Positions 1-10,402 of a stretch of 64,000 nucleotides of DNA are shown in pieces. The position numbers were made by a program, and so were the translations under genes. Location: the NCBI GenBank assembly GCA_029961685.1, contig JARWKL010000012.1, positions 12,245,955 to 12,309,954 of the forward strand, written 5' to 3'. The notes under the pieces were generated by a model, which saw only the letters and a program-made list of their open reading frames with translations, was not told where the DNA came from and searched no databases. Positions within the stretch are counted from its first letter, which is position 1, and the number at the start of each line of letters is the position of its first letter. Source of the DNA: Aristolochia californica (Eukaryota; Streptophyta; Magnoliopsida; Piperales; Aristolochiaceae).

Positions 1-40
1 AGAGATTTGTTGCACACATGTTCTAAAAATGGATAGGCAA
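1..40 (+). repeat. Tail end of the unit preceding unit 1
   Basis: AGAGATTTGTTGCACACATG followed by ATGGATAGGCAA corresponds to the last 40 bases of a class C tail (GATTTGTTCCACACG form). The array therefore continues to the left. Confidence 0.9.
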
Positions 41-714
41 GCTTGAAACATGTTAAAGATGCAAATGACCTATGGATCCTAAACTTTTAAAGAGAATAAC
101 ATACGCTCAATAAATTCTATATTGAACGTGCGGTGGAATATTTACCCGAGTCAAACAAGCCATTATTTTGCCCGTTTGCAAAAAGCTGACCTAACAATCA
201 TTGATGATTTTAAAGCGATTTTTCATTCGTAACGGGCTATATTATTGTAAGAATTGACATACGGATTGGGAGTCAACACTGAATTAAAGATCCCTCGCCT
301 CCCCCTTTTCCCGACGATTGCAAAACCTGAGAACTAAAAACTGAAAAGAGCTCACAATCCCTAAAAATAAAAGACACTCTTTGGAATTATATCTCTCCAC
401 ATTTGTGCATTGTGCATCTCCATTTTAGATGTACACTTTTTTATTAAATCAAAACTTTGAATTTTTCGCTCTGCCTTCATGCTGTAAATAAAAAAAAGGT
501 AAATACATCACAAAAAAATGTAAATTTTAGAGTTTATGTATGGAAAAAAATTAAAACATTAACAAATATAAGTAGTGAAAATTTATTCACACCACAATTG
601 AACACAAAATTTTGGTTATCCAAGTTTGGGAAATTCCAATAGTTCAACCCAAATAGCTTGAAATTTTACTAGAAAGAGAATTCTTCTAGACGTGTTTTAA
701 AAATGGATATGCAT
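41..714 (+). repeat. Satellite unit 1, class A
   Basis: 674 bases. The head is A-like but divergent (CTCAATAAATTCTATATTG), so the frame open in most A units is broken. The A middle and tail end in GAATTCTTCTAGACG. Confidence 0.88.
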
Positions 715-1388
715 GCTTGAAACATGTTAAAGATGCAAATGACCTTTGGATCCAAAGTTTTAATGAGAATCACAAACACTCATTAAATTTTGAAGTGAAC
801 GTGCGGCGGGATATTTTTACCCGAGTCAAACAAGCCATTATTTTGCCGGTTTTCTAAAAGCTGACCTAACAATCATAGATGATTGTAATGTGATTTATCA
901 TGAGTAACGGGCTATATTTTTGTAAGAAATGACATACGGATTGGCAATCAACAGTCAGTTAAAAATTCCACGCCTCCCCGTTTTCCCGATGATTGCAACA
1001 CCTAAGATATAAAAACTAAAAAGATCTTACAATCCCTAAAAAATACAAACACTCTTTGGAATTATCTCTCCCTACATTTGTGCATTGTGCATCTCCATTT
1101 TAGATGTACACTTTTTTCTTAAATCAAAACTTTGAGTTTTCGCTCTCCCTTCATCCCGTAAACAAAAAAAGGTAAATAGATCACAGCAAAATGAAAATTT
1201 TTGAGTTTATCTATGGAAAAAATTTAAAAAATAACAAATGTAAGTAAAGAAAATTTATTCACGCACCAAAAATTAACACAAAACTTTTGTTATCCAAGTT
1301 TGGGAAATTCCACTAGTTCAACCCTAATAGCTTGGAATTTTACAAGAAAGTGATTTGTTCCACACGTGTTTTAAAAATGGATAGGCAA
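715..1388 (+). repeat. Satellite unit 2, mosaic B head / C tail
   Basis: 674 bases. The head and GATCTTAC middle are class B. The tail is class C (ATCACAGC, CCAAAAATTAACAC, GATTTGTTCCACACG). The switch lies between about 1140 and 1190. An extra TT in GGATATTTTTACC breaks the B frame. Confidence 0.85.
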
Positions 1389-2063
1389 GCTTGAAACATG
1401 TTAAAGATGCAAATGACCTATGGATCCAAAGCTTTTAAAGAGAATAACATACGCTCATTAAATTCTCTAGTGAACGTGCGGTGGGATATTTACGCGAGTC
1501 AAACAAGCCATTATTTTGCCCGTTTGCAAAAAGCTGACCTAACAATCAAAGATGATTGTAAAGTGATTTTTCATTCGTCACGGGCTATATTATTTTAAGA
1601 AATGACTTACGGATTGGGAGTCAACACTCAATTAAAAATCCCCCGCCTCCCCCTTTTCCCGACGATTGCAAAACCTGGGAACTAAAAACTAAAAAGAGCT
1701 CACAATCCTGAAAAATTGCAGACACTCTTTGGAATTATATCTCTCCACATTTGTGCATTGTGCATCTCCCTTTTAGATGTACACTTTTTTATTAAATCAA
1801 AACTTTGAGTTTTTCGTTCTCTCTTCATGCCGTAAACAAAAAAAGGTAAATAGATCACAAAAAAATGTAAATTTTAGAGTTTATGTATGGAAAAAATTTA
1901 AAAGATTAACAAATGTAAGTAATGAAAATTTATTCACACACCACAATTGAACACAAAATTTTTGCTATCCAAGTTTGGGAAATTCCAATAGGTCAACCCT
2001 AATAGCTTGAAATTTTACAAGAAAGAGAATTCTTCTAGACGTGTTTTAAAAATGGATATGCAT
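1389..2063 (+). repeat. Satellite unit 3, class A
   Basis: 675 bases, complete class A. The frame 1398-1598 is open for 66 codons because CGTCACGG replaces the usual CGTAACGG stop. The tail carries an EcoRI-type GAATTC at 2027-2032. Confidence 0.92.
1640..1660 (-). other. C-rich tract (G-rich on minus strand), example in unit 3
   Basis: CCCCCGCCTCCCCC followed by TTTTCCC is the only strongly GC-rich stretch in the A+T-rich unit. The minus strand has G runs of 3, 5, 2 and 5, compatible with a two-layer or bulged quadruplex. A and D units have the longest runs; B units have weaker ones (CACGCCTCCCCG). Confidence 0.5.
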
Positions 2064-2215
2064 GCTTGAAACATGTTAAAGATGCAAATGACCTATTGAT
2101 CCAAAGCTTTAATGAGAAAAACAAACACTCATTAAATTCTGAAGTGAACGTGCGGCGGGATATTTACCCGAGTCAAACAAGCCATTATTTTGCCCGTTTT
2201 CAAAAAGCTGACCTA

Positions 2216-2233
2216 ACAATCATAGATGATTGT
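2216..2233. other. Conserved 18-base dyad, example in unit 4
   Basis: ACAATCAT-AG-ATGATTGT has perfect 8-base inverted arms and a 2-base centre. It recurs about 150 bases after the anchor in most units of all four classes, and is lost in unit 40. It could be a protein-binding dyad or small hairpin. The function is unknown. Confidence 0.7.
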
Positions 2234-2354
2234 AATGTGATTTATCATGAGTATAGGGCTATATTTTTGTAAGAAATGACATACGGATTGGGAGTCAACA
2301 GTCAGTTAAAAATACCACGCTTCCCCGTTTTCCCGACGATTGCAAAACCTGAGA

Positions 2355-2362
2355 TATAAAAA
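2355..2362 (+). promoter_or_regulatory. TATA-like box, example in unit 4
   Basis: TATAAAAA within GAGATATAAAAACTAAAAAG. The motif is kept in B, C and A-prime units but is absent from A and D, which read GAGAACTAAAAAC. No start site or transcript can be shown from sequence, so promoter activity is speculation. Confidence 0.2.
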
Positions 2363-2737
2363 CTAAAAAAATCTTACAATCCTTAAAAATTACAAACACT
2401 CTTTGGAATTATCTCTCCCTACATTTGTGCATTGTGCATGTCCATTTTAGATGTACACTTTTTTCTTAAATCAAAACTTTGAGTTTTCGCTATCCCTTCA
2501 TCCCGTAAACCAAAAAAAGGTTAATAGATCTCAGCAAAATGAAAATTTTTGAGTTTATCAATGGAAAAAATTTAAAACAATAGCAAATGTAAGTAATTAA
2601 AATTTCTTCACACACCAAAAATTAACACAAAACTTTTGTTATCTAAGTTTTGGAAATTCCACTAATTCAACCCTAATAGCTTGGAATTTTACAAGAAAGA
2701 GATTTGTTCCACACGTGTTTTAAAAATTGATATGCAA

Positions 2738-2996
2738 GCTTGAAACATGTTAAAGATGCAAATGACCTATGGATCCATTGTTTTTAAAGAGAATAACATA
2801 CGCTCTCCCTTCATCCCGTAAACCAAAAAATTAAAACATTAACAAATGTAAGTAATGAAAATTTATTCACACACCACAAATGAACACAAAAGTTTTGTTT
2901 TCCAAGTTTGAGAAATTCCACTAGTTCAACCCTAATTGCATGGAATTTTACAAGAAAGAGATTTCTTCTACACGTGTTTTGAAAATGGATATGCAT
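2738..2996 (+). repeat. Satellite unit 5, truncated A head joined to B tail
   Basis: Only 259 bases. The A head runs to AACATACGCTC (about 2806) and continues directly into CTCCCTTCATCCCGTAAACC of a B tail. About 415 bases are missing. CGCTC is present at both parental breakpoints, so the junction has 5 bases of microhomology. Confidence 0.92.
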
Positions 2997-3669
2997 GCTT
3001 CAAACATGTTGAAGATGCAAATGACCTATGGATCCAAAGCTTTTAAAGAGAATAACAAACTATCATTAAATGCTCAACGAACGTGCGGTGGGATATTTAC
3101 CAGAATCAAACAAGCCATTATTTTGCCCGTTCACAAAAAGCTTACCTAACAATCATAGATGATTGTAAAGTGATTTATCATCCATAACAGGTTATATTTT
3201 TTTAAGAAATGACTTACGGATTGGGAGTCAACACTCAGTTAAAAACACCCCGCCTCCCCCTTTTCCCGACGATAGCAAAACCTGAGATATAAAAACTAAA
3301 AAGAGCTTAAATTCCCTAAAAATTACATACAGTCATTGGAATTATCTCTCTCTACATTTGTGCACTGTGCGTCTCCATTTTAGATGTACACTTTTTCTTA
3401 AATCAAAACTTTGAGTTTTCTCTCTCCCTTCATCCTGTAAACAAAAAAAGGCAAATAGATCACAGCAAAATGAAAATTTTTGAGTTTAAGTATGGAAAAA
3501 ATTTAAAACAATAACTAATGTAAGTAAAGAAAATTTATTTACACACCAAAAATTAACACAAAACATTTGCTATCACAGTTTGGGAAATTCCACTAGTTCA
3601 ACCCCTAATAGCATGGAATTTTACAAGAAAGAGATTTGTTCCACACGTGTTTTAAAAATGCATATGCAA
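2997..3669 (+). repeat. Satellite unit 6, class C
   Basis: 673 bases, class C throughout. It shares private variants with unit 7: AAATGCTCAA in the head, CTATCACAG, AACCCCTAATAGCATGG and TGCATATGCAAG in the tail. The two are a recent tandem pair. Confidence 0.92.
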
Positions 3670-4343
3670 GCTTGAAACATGTTAAAGATGCAAATGACCT
3701 ATGGATCCAAAGCTTTTAAAGAGAATAACAAACTCTCATTAAATGCTCAATGAACGTGCGATGGGATATTTACCAGAATCAAACTAGCCATTATTTTGCC
3801 CGTTCACAAAAAGTTTACCTAACAATCATAGATGATTGTAAAGTGATTTATCATCTGTAACGGGCTATATTTTTTCAAGAAATGAGTTACGGATTGGGAG
3901 TCAACACTCAGTTAAAAACACCCTGCCTTCCCCTTTTCGTGACGATTGCAAAACCTGAGATATAAAAACTAAAAAGTGCTTAAATTCCCTAAAAATTACA
4001 GACACGCATTGGAATTATCTCTCTCTACATTTCTGCACTGGGCGTCTCCATTTTAGATGTACACATTTTTCTTAAATCAAAACTTTGAGTTTTCTCTCTC
4101 CCTTCATCCTGTAAACAAAAAAAGGCAAATAGATCACAGCAAAATGAAAATTTTTGAGTTTAAGTATGGAAAAAATTTAAAACAATAACTAATGTAAGTA
4201 AAGAAAATTTATTTACACACCAAAAATTAACACAAAACATTTGCTATCACAGTTTGGGAAATTCCACTAGTTCAACCCCTAATAGCATGGAATTTTACAA
4301 GAAAGAGATTTGTTCCACACGTGTTTTAAAAATGCATATGCAA
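3670..4343 (+). repeat. Satellite unit 7, class C (twin of unit 6)
   Basis: 674 bases. Its tail is almost base for base that of unit 6. Two C units in direct succession break the usual class order and mark a single-unit duplication. Confidence 0.92.
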
Positions 4344-5017
4344 GCTTGAAACATGTTAAAGATGCAAATCACCTATGGATCCAAAGCTTTTAATGAGAAT
4401 AACAAACACTAAGTAATTTCTGAAGTGAACGTGCGGCGGGATATTTACCCGAGTCAAACAAGCCATTATTTTGCCCGTTTTCAAAAAACTGTCCTAACAA
4501 TCATAGATGATTGTAATGTGATTTATCATGAGTAACGGGCTATATTTTTGTAAGAAATTTCATACGGATTGGGAGTCAACAGTCAGTTAAAAATACCACG
4601 CCTCCCCGTTTTCCCTACGATTGCAAAACCTAAGATACAAAAACTAAAAAGATCTTACAATCCCTAAAATTTACAAACACTCTTTGGAATTATCTCTCCC
4701 TACATTTGTGCATTGTGCATCTCCATTTTAGATCTACACTTTTTTCTTAAATCAAAACTTTGAGTTTTCGCTCTCCCTTCATCCCGTAAACCAAAAAAGG
4801 CAAATAGATCACAACAAAATGAAAATTTTAGAGTTTATGTGTGAAAAAAAATTAAAACAATAACAAATGTAAGTATAGAAAATTTACTCACACACCACAA
4901 TTGAACACAAAAGTTTTGTTTTCCAAGTTTGAGAAATTCCACTAGTTCAACCCTAATTGCGTGGAATTTTACAAGAAAGAGATTTCTTCTACACGTGTTT
5001 TAAAAATGGATATGCAT
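4344..5017 (+). repeat. Satellite unit 8, class B
   Basis: 674 bases, B from head to tail (GATTTCTTCTACACG end). The head variant CACTAAGTAATTTC puts a stop in the unit frame. Confidence 0.9.
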
Positions 5018-5690
5018 GCTTGAAACATGTTAAAGATGCAAATGACCTATGGATCCAAAGCTTTTAAAGAGAATAACAAACGCTCATTAAATTCTCAATG
5101 AACGTGTGGTGGGATATTTACCAGAATCAAACTAGCCGTTATTTTGCCCGTTCACAAAAAGCTTACCTAACAACAATAGATGATTGTAAAGTGATTTATC
5201 ATCCGTAACGGGCTATATTTTTGTAAGAAATGACTTACGGAATGGGAGTCAACACTCAGTTAAAAACACCCCGTCTCCCCCTTTTCCCGACGATTGCCAA
5301 ACCTGAGATATAAAAACTAAAAAGAGCTTATATTCCCTAAAAATTACAGACACTCATTGGAGTTATGTCTCTCTACATTTGTGCACTGTGCGTCTCCATT
5401 TTAGATGTAAACTTTTTTCTTAAATCAAAACTTTGAGTTTTCTCTCTCCCTTCATCCCGTAAACAAAAAAAGGCAAATAGATCACAGCAAAATGAAAAAT
5501 TTTGAGTTTATGTATGGAAAAAATTTAAAACAATAAAAAATGTAAGTAAAGAAAATTTATTCACACACCAAAAATTAACACAAAACTTTTGTTATCCAAG
5601 TTTGGGCAATTCCACTAGTTCAACCCTAATAGCTTGGAATTTTACAAGAAAGAGATTCTTTCCACACATGTTTTAAAAATGGATAGGCAA
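5018..5690 (+). repeat. Satellite unit 9, class C
   Basis: 673 bases, C throughout. The tail end is GATTCTTTCCACACATG, losing the ACACGTGT palindrome. Confidence 0.9.
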
Positions 5691-6364
5691 GCTTGAAACA
5701 TGTTAAAGATGCAAATGACCTATAGATCCAAAGGTTTTAAAGAGAATAACAAACTCTCATTAAATTCTCTAGTGAATGTACGGTGGGATATTTACCCGAG
5801 TCAAACAAGCCATTATTTTGCCCGTTTGCAAAAAGCTGACCTAACAATCATAGATGATTGTAAAGTGATTTTTCATTCGTAACGGGCTATATTAGTGTAA
5901 GAAATGACTTACGGATTGTGAGTCAACACTCAATTAAAAATCCCCCGCCTCCCCCTTTTCCCGACGATTGCAAAACCTAAGAACTAAAAACTGAAAAGAG
6001 CTCACAGTCCTGAAAAATCACAGACCCTCTTTGGAATTAAATCTCTCCACATTTGTGCATTGTGCATCTCCATTTTAGATGTACACTTTTTTATTAAATC
6101 AAAACTTTGAGTTTTCATTCTCCCTTCATGCCGTAAAAAAAAAAAGGGAAATAGATCACAAAAAAATGTAAATTTTAGAGTTTATGTATGGAAAAAAATT
6201 AAATCATTAACAAATCTAAGTAATGAAAATTTATTCACACACCACAATTGAACATAAAATTTTTGTTATCCAAGTTTGGGAAATTCCACTTGTTCAACCC
6301 TAATAGCTGGAAATTTTACAAGAAAGAGAATTCTTCTAGACGTGGTTTAAAAATTGATATGCAT
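5691..6364 (+). repeat. Satellite unit 10, class A
   Basis: 674 bases, A throughout, ending GAATTCTTCTAGACG. The BamHI-type site is changed to AGATCC. The 60-codon frame 5700-5882 is open. Confidence 0.92.
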
Positions 6365-7037
6365 GCTTGAAACATGTTAAAGATGCAAATGACCTATGGA
6401 TCCAAAGCTTTTAATGAGAATAACAAACACTCATTAAATTCTTAAGTGAATGTGCGGCGGGATATTTACCCGAGTCAAACAAGCCATTATTTTTGCCCAT
6501 TTTCAAAAAGCTGACCTAACAATCATACATGATTGTAATGTGATTTATCATGAGTATCGAGCAATATTTTTGTAAGAAATGACATACGGATTGGGAGTCA
6601 ACAGTCAGTTAAAAATACCACGCCTCCCCGTTTTCCCGACGATTGCAAAACATGAGATACAAAACTAAAAAGATCTTACAATCCCTAAAAATTACAAACA
6701 CTCTTTGGAATATCTCTCCCTACATTTGTGCATTGTGCATCTCCATTTTAGATGTACACTTTTTTCTTAAATCAAAACTTTGAGTTTTCGCTTTCGCTTC
6801 ATCCCCTAAACCAAAAAAGGCAAATAGATCACAACAAAATGAAAATTTTAGAGTTTATGTGTGAAAAAAAATTAAAACAATAACAAATGTAAGTATAGAA
6901 AATTTCTTCACACACCACAAATGAACACAAAAGTTTTGTTTTCCAAGTTTGAGAAATTCCACTAGTTCAACCCTAATTGCATGGAATTTTACAAGAAAGA
7001 GATTTCTTCTACATGTGTTTTAAAAATGGATATGCAT
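6365..7037 (+). repeat. Satellite unit 11, class B
   Basis: 673 bases, complete B. TTCTTAAGTGAATG in the head gives an in-frame stop. The dyad is mutated (CATACATGATTG). Confidence 0.9.
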
Positions 7038-7711
7038 GATTGAAACATGTTAAAGATGCAAATGACCTATGGATCCAAAGCTTTTAAAGAGAATAACAAA
7101 CGCTCATTAAATTCTCTAGTGAACGTGCGGTGGGATATTTACCCGAGTCAAACAAGCCATTATTTTGCTCGTTTGCAAAAAACTGACCTAACAATCATAG
7201 ATGATTGTAAAGTGATTTTTCATTCGTAACGGGGTAATTATTGTAAGAAATGACTTACGGATTGGGAGTCAACACTCAATTAAAAATCCCCCGCCTCCCC
7301 CTTTTCCCGACGATTGCAAAACCTGAGAACTAAAAACTGAAAAGAGCTCAGAATGCTGAAAAATCACAGACTCTCTTTGGAATTATATTTCACAACATTT
7401 TTGCATTCTGCATCTCCATTTTAGATGTACACTTTTTTATTAAATCAAAACTTTGAGTTTTTGTTCTCCCTTCATGCCGTAAACAAAAAAAGGTAAATAG
7501 ATCACAACAAAATGTAAATTTTAGAGTTTATGTATGGAAAAAAAATTAAAACATTAAAAAATGTAAGTAATGAAAATTTATTCACACACCACAATTGAAC
7601 ACAAAATTTTTGTTATCCAAGTTTGGGAAATTCCACTAGTTCAACCCTAATAGCTGGAAATTTTACAAGAAAGAGAATTCTTCTAGACGTGTTTTAAAAA
7701 TGGATATACAT
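7038..7711 (+). repeat. Satellite unit 12, class A following B directly
   Basis: 674 bases. It has the A marker CTCTAGTGAACG but a C-type AACAAACGCTC just before it, so the head is mixed. The anchor is GATTGAAACATG. The frame 7047-7229 is open. No C unit separates it from the preceding B. Confidence 0.88.
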
Positions 7712-8385
7712 GCTTGAAACATGTTAAAGATGCAAATGACTTATGGATCCAAAGCTTTTAATGAGAATAACAAACACTCATTAAATTCTGAAGAGAACGT
7801 GTGGTGGGATATTTACCAGAATCAAACTAGTCATTATTTTGCCCGTTCACAAAAAGCTTACCTAACAATCATAGATGATTGTAAAGTGATTTATCATCCA
7901 TAACGGGCTATATTTTTGTAAGAAATGACATACGGATTGGGAGTCAACACTCAGTTAAAAACACCCCGCCTCCCCTTTTTCCCGACGATTGCAAAACCTG
8001 AGATATAAAAACTAAAAAGAGCTTAAATTCCCAAAAAATTAAAGACACTCATTGGAATTATCTCTCTCTACATTTTTGCACTGTGCGTCTCCATTTTAGA
8101 TGTACACTTTTTTCTTAAACCAAAACTTTGAGTTTTCTCTCTCCCTTCATCCCGTAAAAAAAAAAAAGCAAATAGATCACAGGAAAATAAAAATTTTATA
8201 GTTTATGTATGGAAAAAATTTAAAAAAAAAACAAAATGTAAGTAAAGAAAATTTATTCACATACCAAAAATTAACACAAAACTTTTGTTATCCAAGTTTG
8301 GGAAATTCCACTAGTTCAACCCTAATAGCTTGGAATTTTACTAGAAAGAGATTTGTTCCACACGTGTCTTAAAAAGGATATGCAA
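7712..8385 (+). repeat. Satellite unit 13, mosaic B head / C body
   Basis: 674 bases. The head starts as B (CACTCATTAAATTCTGAAG) and becomes C by about 7805 (GTGGTGGG, TACCAGAATC). Because the B bases sit at the indel position, the frame 7721-7903 stays open in an otherwise C unit. Confidence 0.88.
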
Positions 8386-9059
8386 GTTTGAAACATGTTA
8401 AAGATGCAAATGACCTATGGATCCAAAGCTTTTAAAGAGAATAACATACGCTCATTAAATTCTCTAGAGAACGTGTGGTGGGATATTTACCCGAGTCAAA
8501 CAAGGCATTATTTTGGCCGTTTGCGAAAAGTTCACCTAACAATCAAAGATGATTGTAAAGTGATTTTTCATTCGTAACGGGCTACATTATTGTAAGAAAT
8601 GACTTACGGATTGGGAGTCAACACTAAATTAAAAATCCCCTGCCTCCCCCTTTTCCCGACAATTCCAAAACCTGAGATACAAAAACTAAAAAGATCTTAC
8701 AATCCCTAAAAATTACAAACACTTTTTGGAATTATCTCTCCCTACATTTGTGCATTGTGCATCTCCATTTTAGATGTACACTTTTTTCTTAAATCAAAAC
8801 ATTGAGTTTTCGCTCTCCCTTCATCCCGTAAACCAAAAAAGGCAAATAGATCACAACAAAATGAAAATTTTAGAGTTTATGTGTGAAAAAAAATTAAAAC
8901 AATTACAAATGTAAGTATAGAAAATTTACTCACACACCACAAATGAACACAAAAGTTTTGTTTTCCAAGTTTGAGAAATTCCACTAGTTCAACCCTAATA
9001 GCTTGGAATTTTACAAGAAAGAGATTTGTTCCACATGTGTTTTAAAAATGGATATGCAA
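8386..9059 (+). repeat. Satellite unit 14, mosaic A / B / C
   Basis: 674 bases. The head is A (frame 8395-8577 open) and the middle and tail are B from about 8660-8680 (GATCTTAC, GTGTGAAAA, TTTTCCAAGTTTGAG). The last 60 bases are C-like (TAATAGCTTGG, GATTTGTTCCACATG). Two class switches lie in one unit. Confidence 0.87.
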
Positions 9060-9730
9060 GCTTGAAACATGTTAAAGATGCAAATGACCTATGGATCCAA
9101 AGCTTTTAAAGAGAATAACATACGCTCATTAAATTCTCTAGTGAACGTGCGGTGGGATATTTACCCGAGTCAAACAAGCCATTATTTTCCCCGTTTGCCA
9201 AAAGCTGACCTAACAATCATAGATGATTGTAAAGTGATTTTTCATTCGTAACGGGCTATATTATTGTAAGAAATGACTTACGGATTGGGAGTCAACACTT
9301 AATTAAAAATCCCCCGCCTCCCCCTTTTCCCGACGATTGCAAAACCTGAGAACTAAAAACTTAAAAGAGCTCACAATCCTGAAAAATCGCAGACACTCTT
9401 TGGAATTATATCTCTCTACATTTGTGCATTGTGCATCTCCATTTTAGATGTACACTTTTTTATTAAATCAAAACTTTGAGTTTTCATTCTCCCTTCAAGG
9501 CGTAAACAAAAAAAGGCAAATAGATCACAACAAAATGAAAATTTTAGAGTTTATGTGTGAAAAAAATTAAAACAATAACAAATGTAAGTATAGAAAATTT
9601 ATTCACATACCACAAATGAACACAAAAGTTTTGTTTTCCAAGTTTGAGAAATTCCACTAGTTCAACCCTAATTGCATGGAAAAACAAGAAAGAGATTTCT
9701 TCTACACGTGTTTTCAAAATGGATATGCAT
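9060..9730 (+). repeat. Satellite unit 15, mosaic A head / B tail (HOR copy 1, position 1)
   Basis: 671 bases. The A head and middle switch to a B tail just after the CGTAAAC segment near 9510. The tail carries a private deletion giving GCATGGAAAAACAAG at about 9675-9689, shared only with units 19 and 23. The frame 9069-9251 is open. Confidence 0.92.
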
Positions 9731-10402
9731 GCTTGAAACATGTTAATGATGAAATGACCTATGGATCCAAAGCTTTTCAAGAAAATAACAAACGCTCATT
9801 AAATTCTCAATACACATGCGGTGGGATATTTACCAGAATCAAACTAGCCATTATTTTGCCAGTTCACAAAAAGCTTACCTAACAATCATAGATGATTGTA
9901 AAGTGATTTATCATCCGTAACGGGCTATATTTTTGTAAGAAACGACTTACGGATTGGGAGTCAACACTCAGTTGAAAACACCCCGCCTCCCCCTTTTGCC
10001 GACGATTGAGAAACCTGAGATATAAAAACTAAAAAGAGCTTAAATTCCCTAAAAATTACAGACACTCATTGGAATTATCTCTCTCTACATTTGTGCACTG
10101 TGCGTCTGCATTTTAGATGTACACTTTTTTCTTAAATCAAAACTTTGAGTTTTCTCTCTCCCTTCATCCCGTAAACAAAAAAAGGCAAATAAATCACACC
10201 AAAATGAAAATTTTTGAGTTTATGTATGGAAAAAATTTAAAATAATTACAAATGTAAGTAAAGAAAATTTATTCACACCCCAAAAATTAACACAAAACTT
10301 TTGTTATCCAAGTTTGGGAAATTCCACTAGTGCAAACCTAATATCTTGGAATTTTACAAGAAAGAGATTTGTTCCACACACATTTTAAAAATGGATATAC
10401 AA
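9731..10402 (+). repeat. Satellite unit 16, class C (HOR copy 1, position 2)
   Basis: 672 bases. Private variants are AATGATGAAATGACC, TTTTCAAGAAAATAAC, CTCAATACACATGCGG and GATTGAGAAACC. They recur in units 20 and 24 (with CACGTG in place of CACATG). Confidence 0.92.

Larger units (their letters stand above)
2064..2737 (+). repeat. Satellite unit 4, mosaic B head / C tail
   Basis: 674 bases. It is built like unit 2, with a B head and middle and a switch to C near 2520-2535. The frame 2066-2272 is open. It holds a perfect example of the dyad (2216-2233) and a TATA-like box (2355-2362). Confidence 0.9.

Noticed and set aside
1570..1590. CENP-B box
   Set aside because: CATTCGTAACGGGCTAT has TTCG and CGGG, but the spacing is four bases shorter than TTCGNNNNANNCGGG requires, and the central A is misplaced. 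No other candidate fits.
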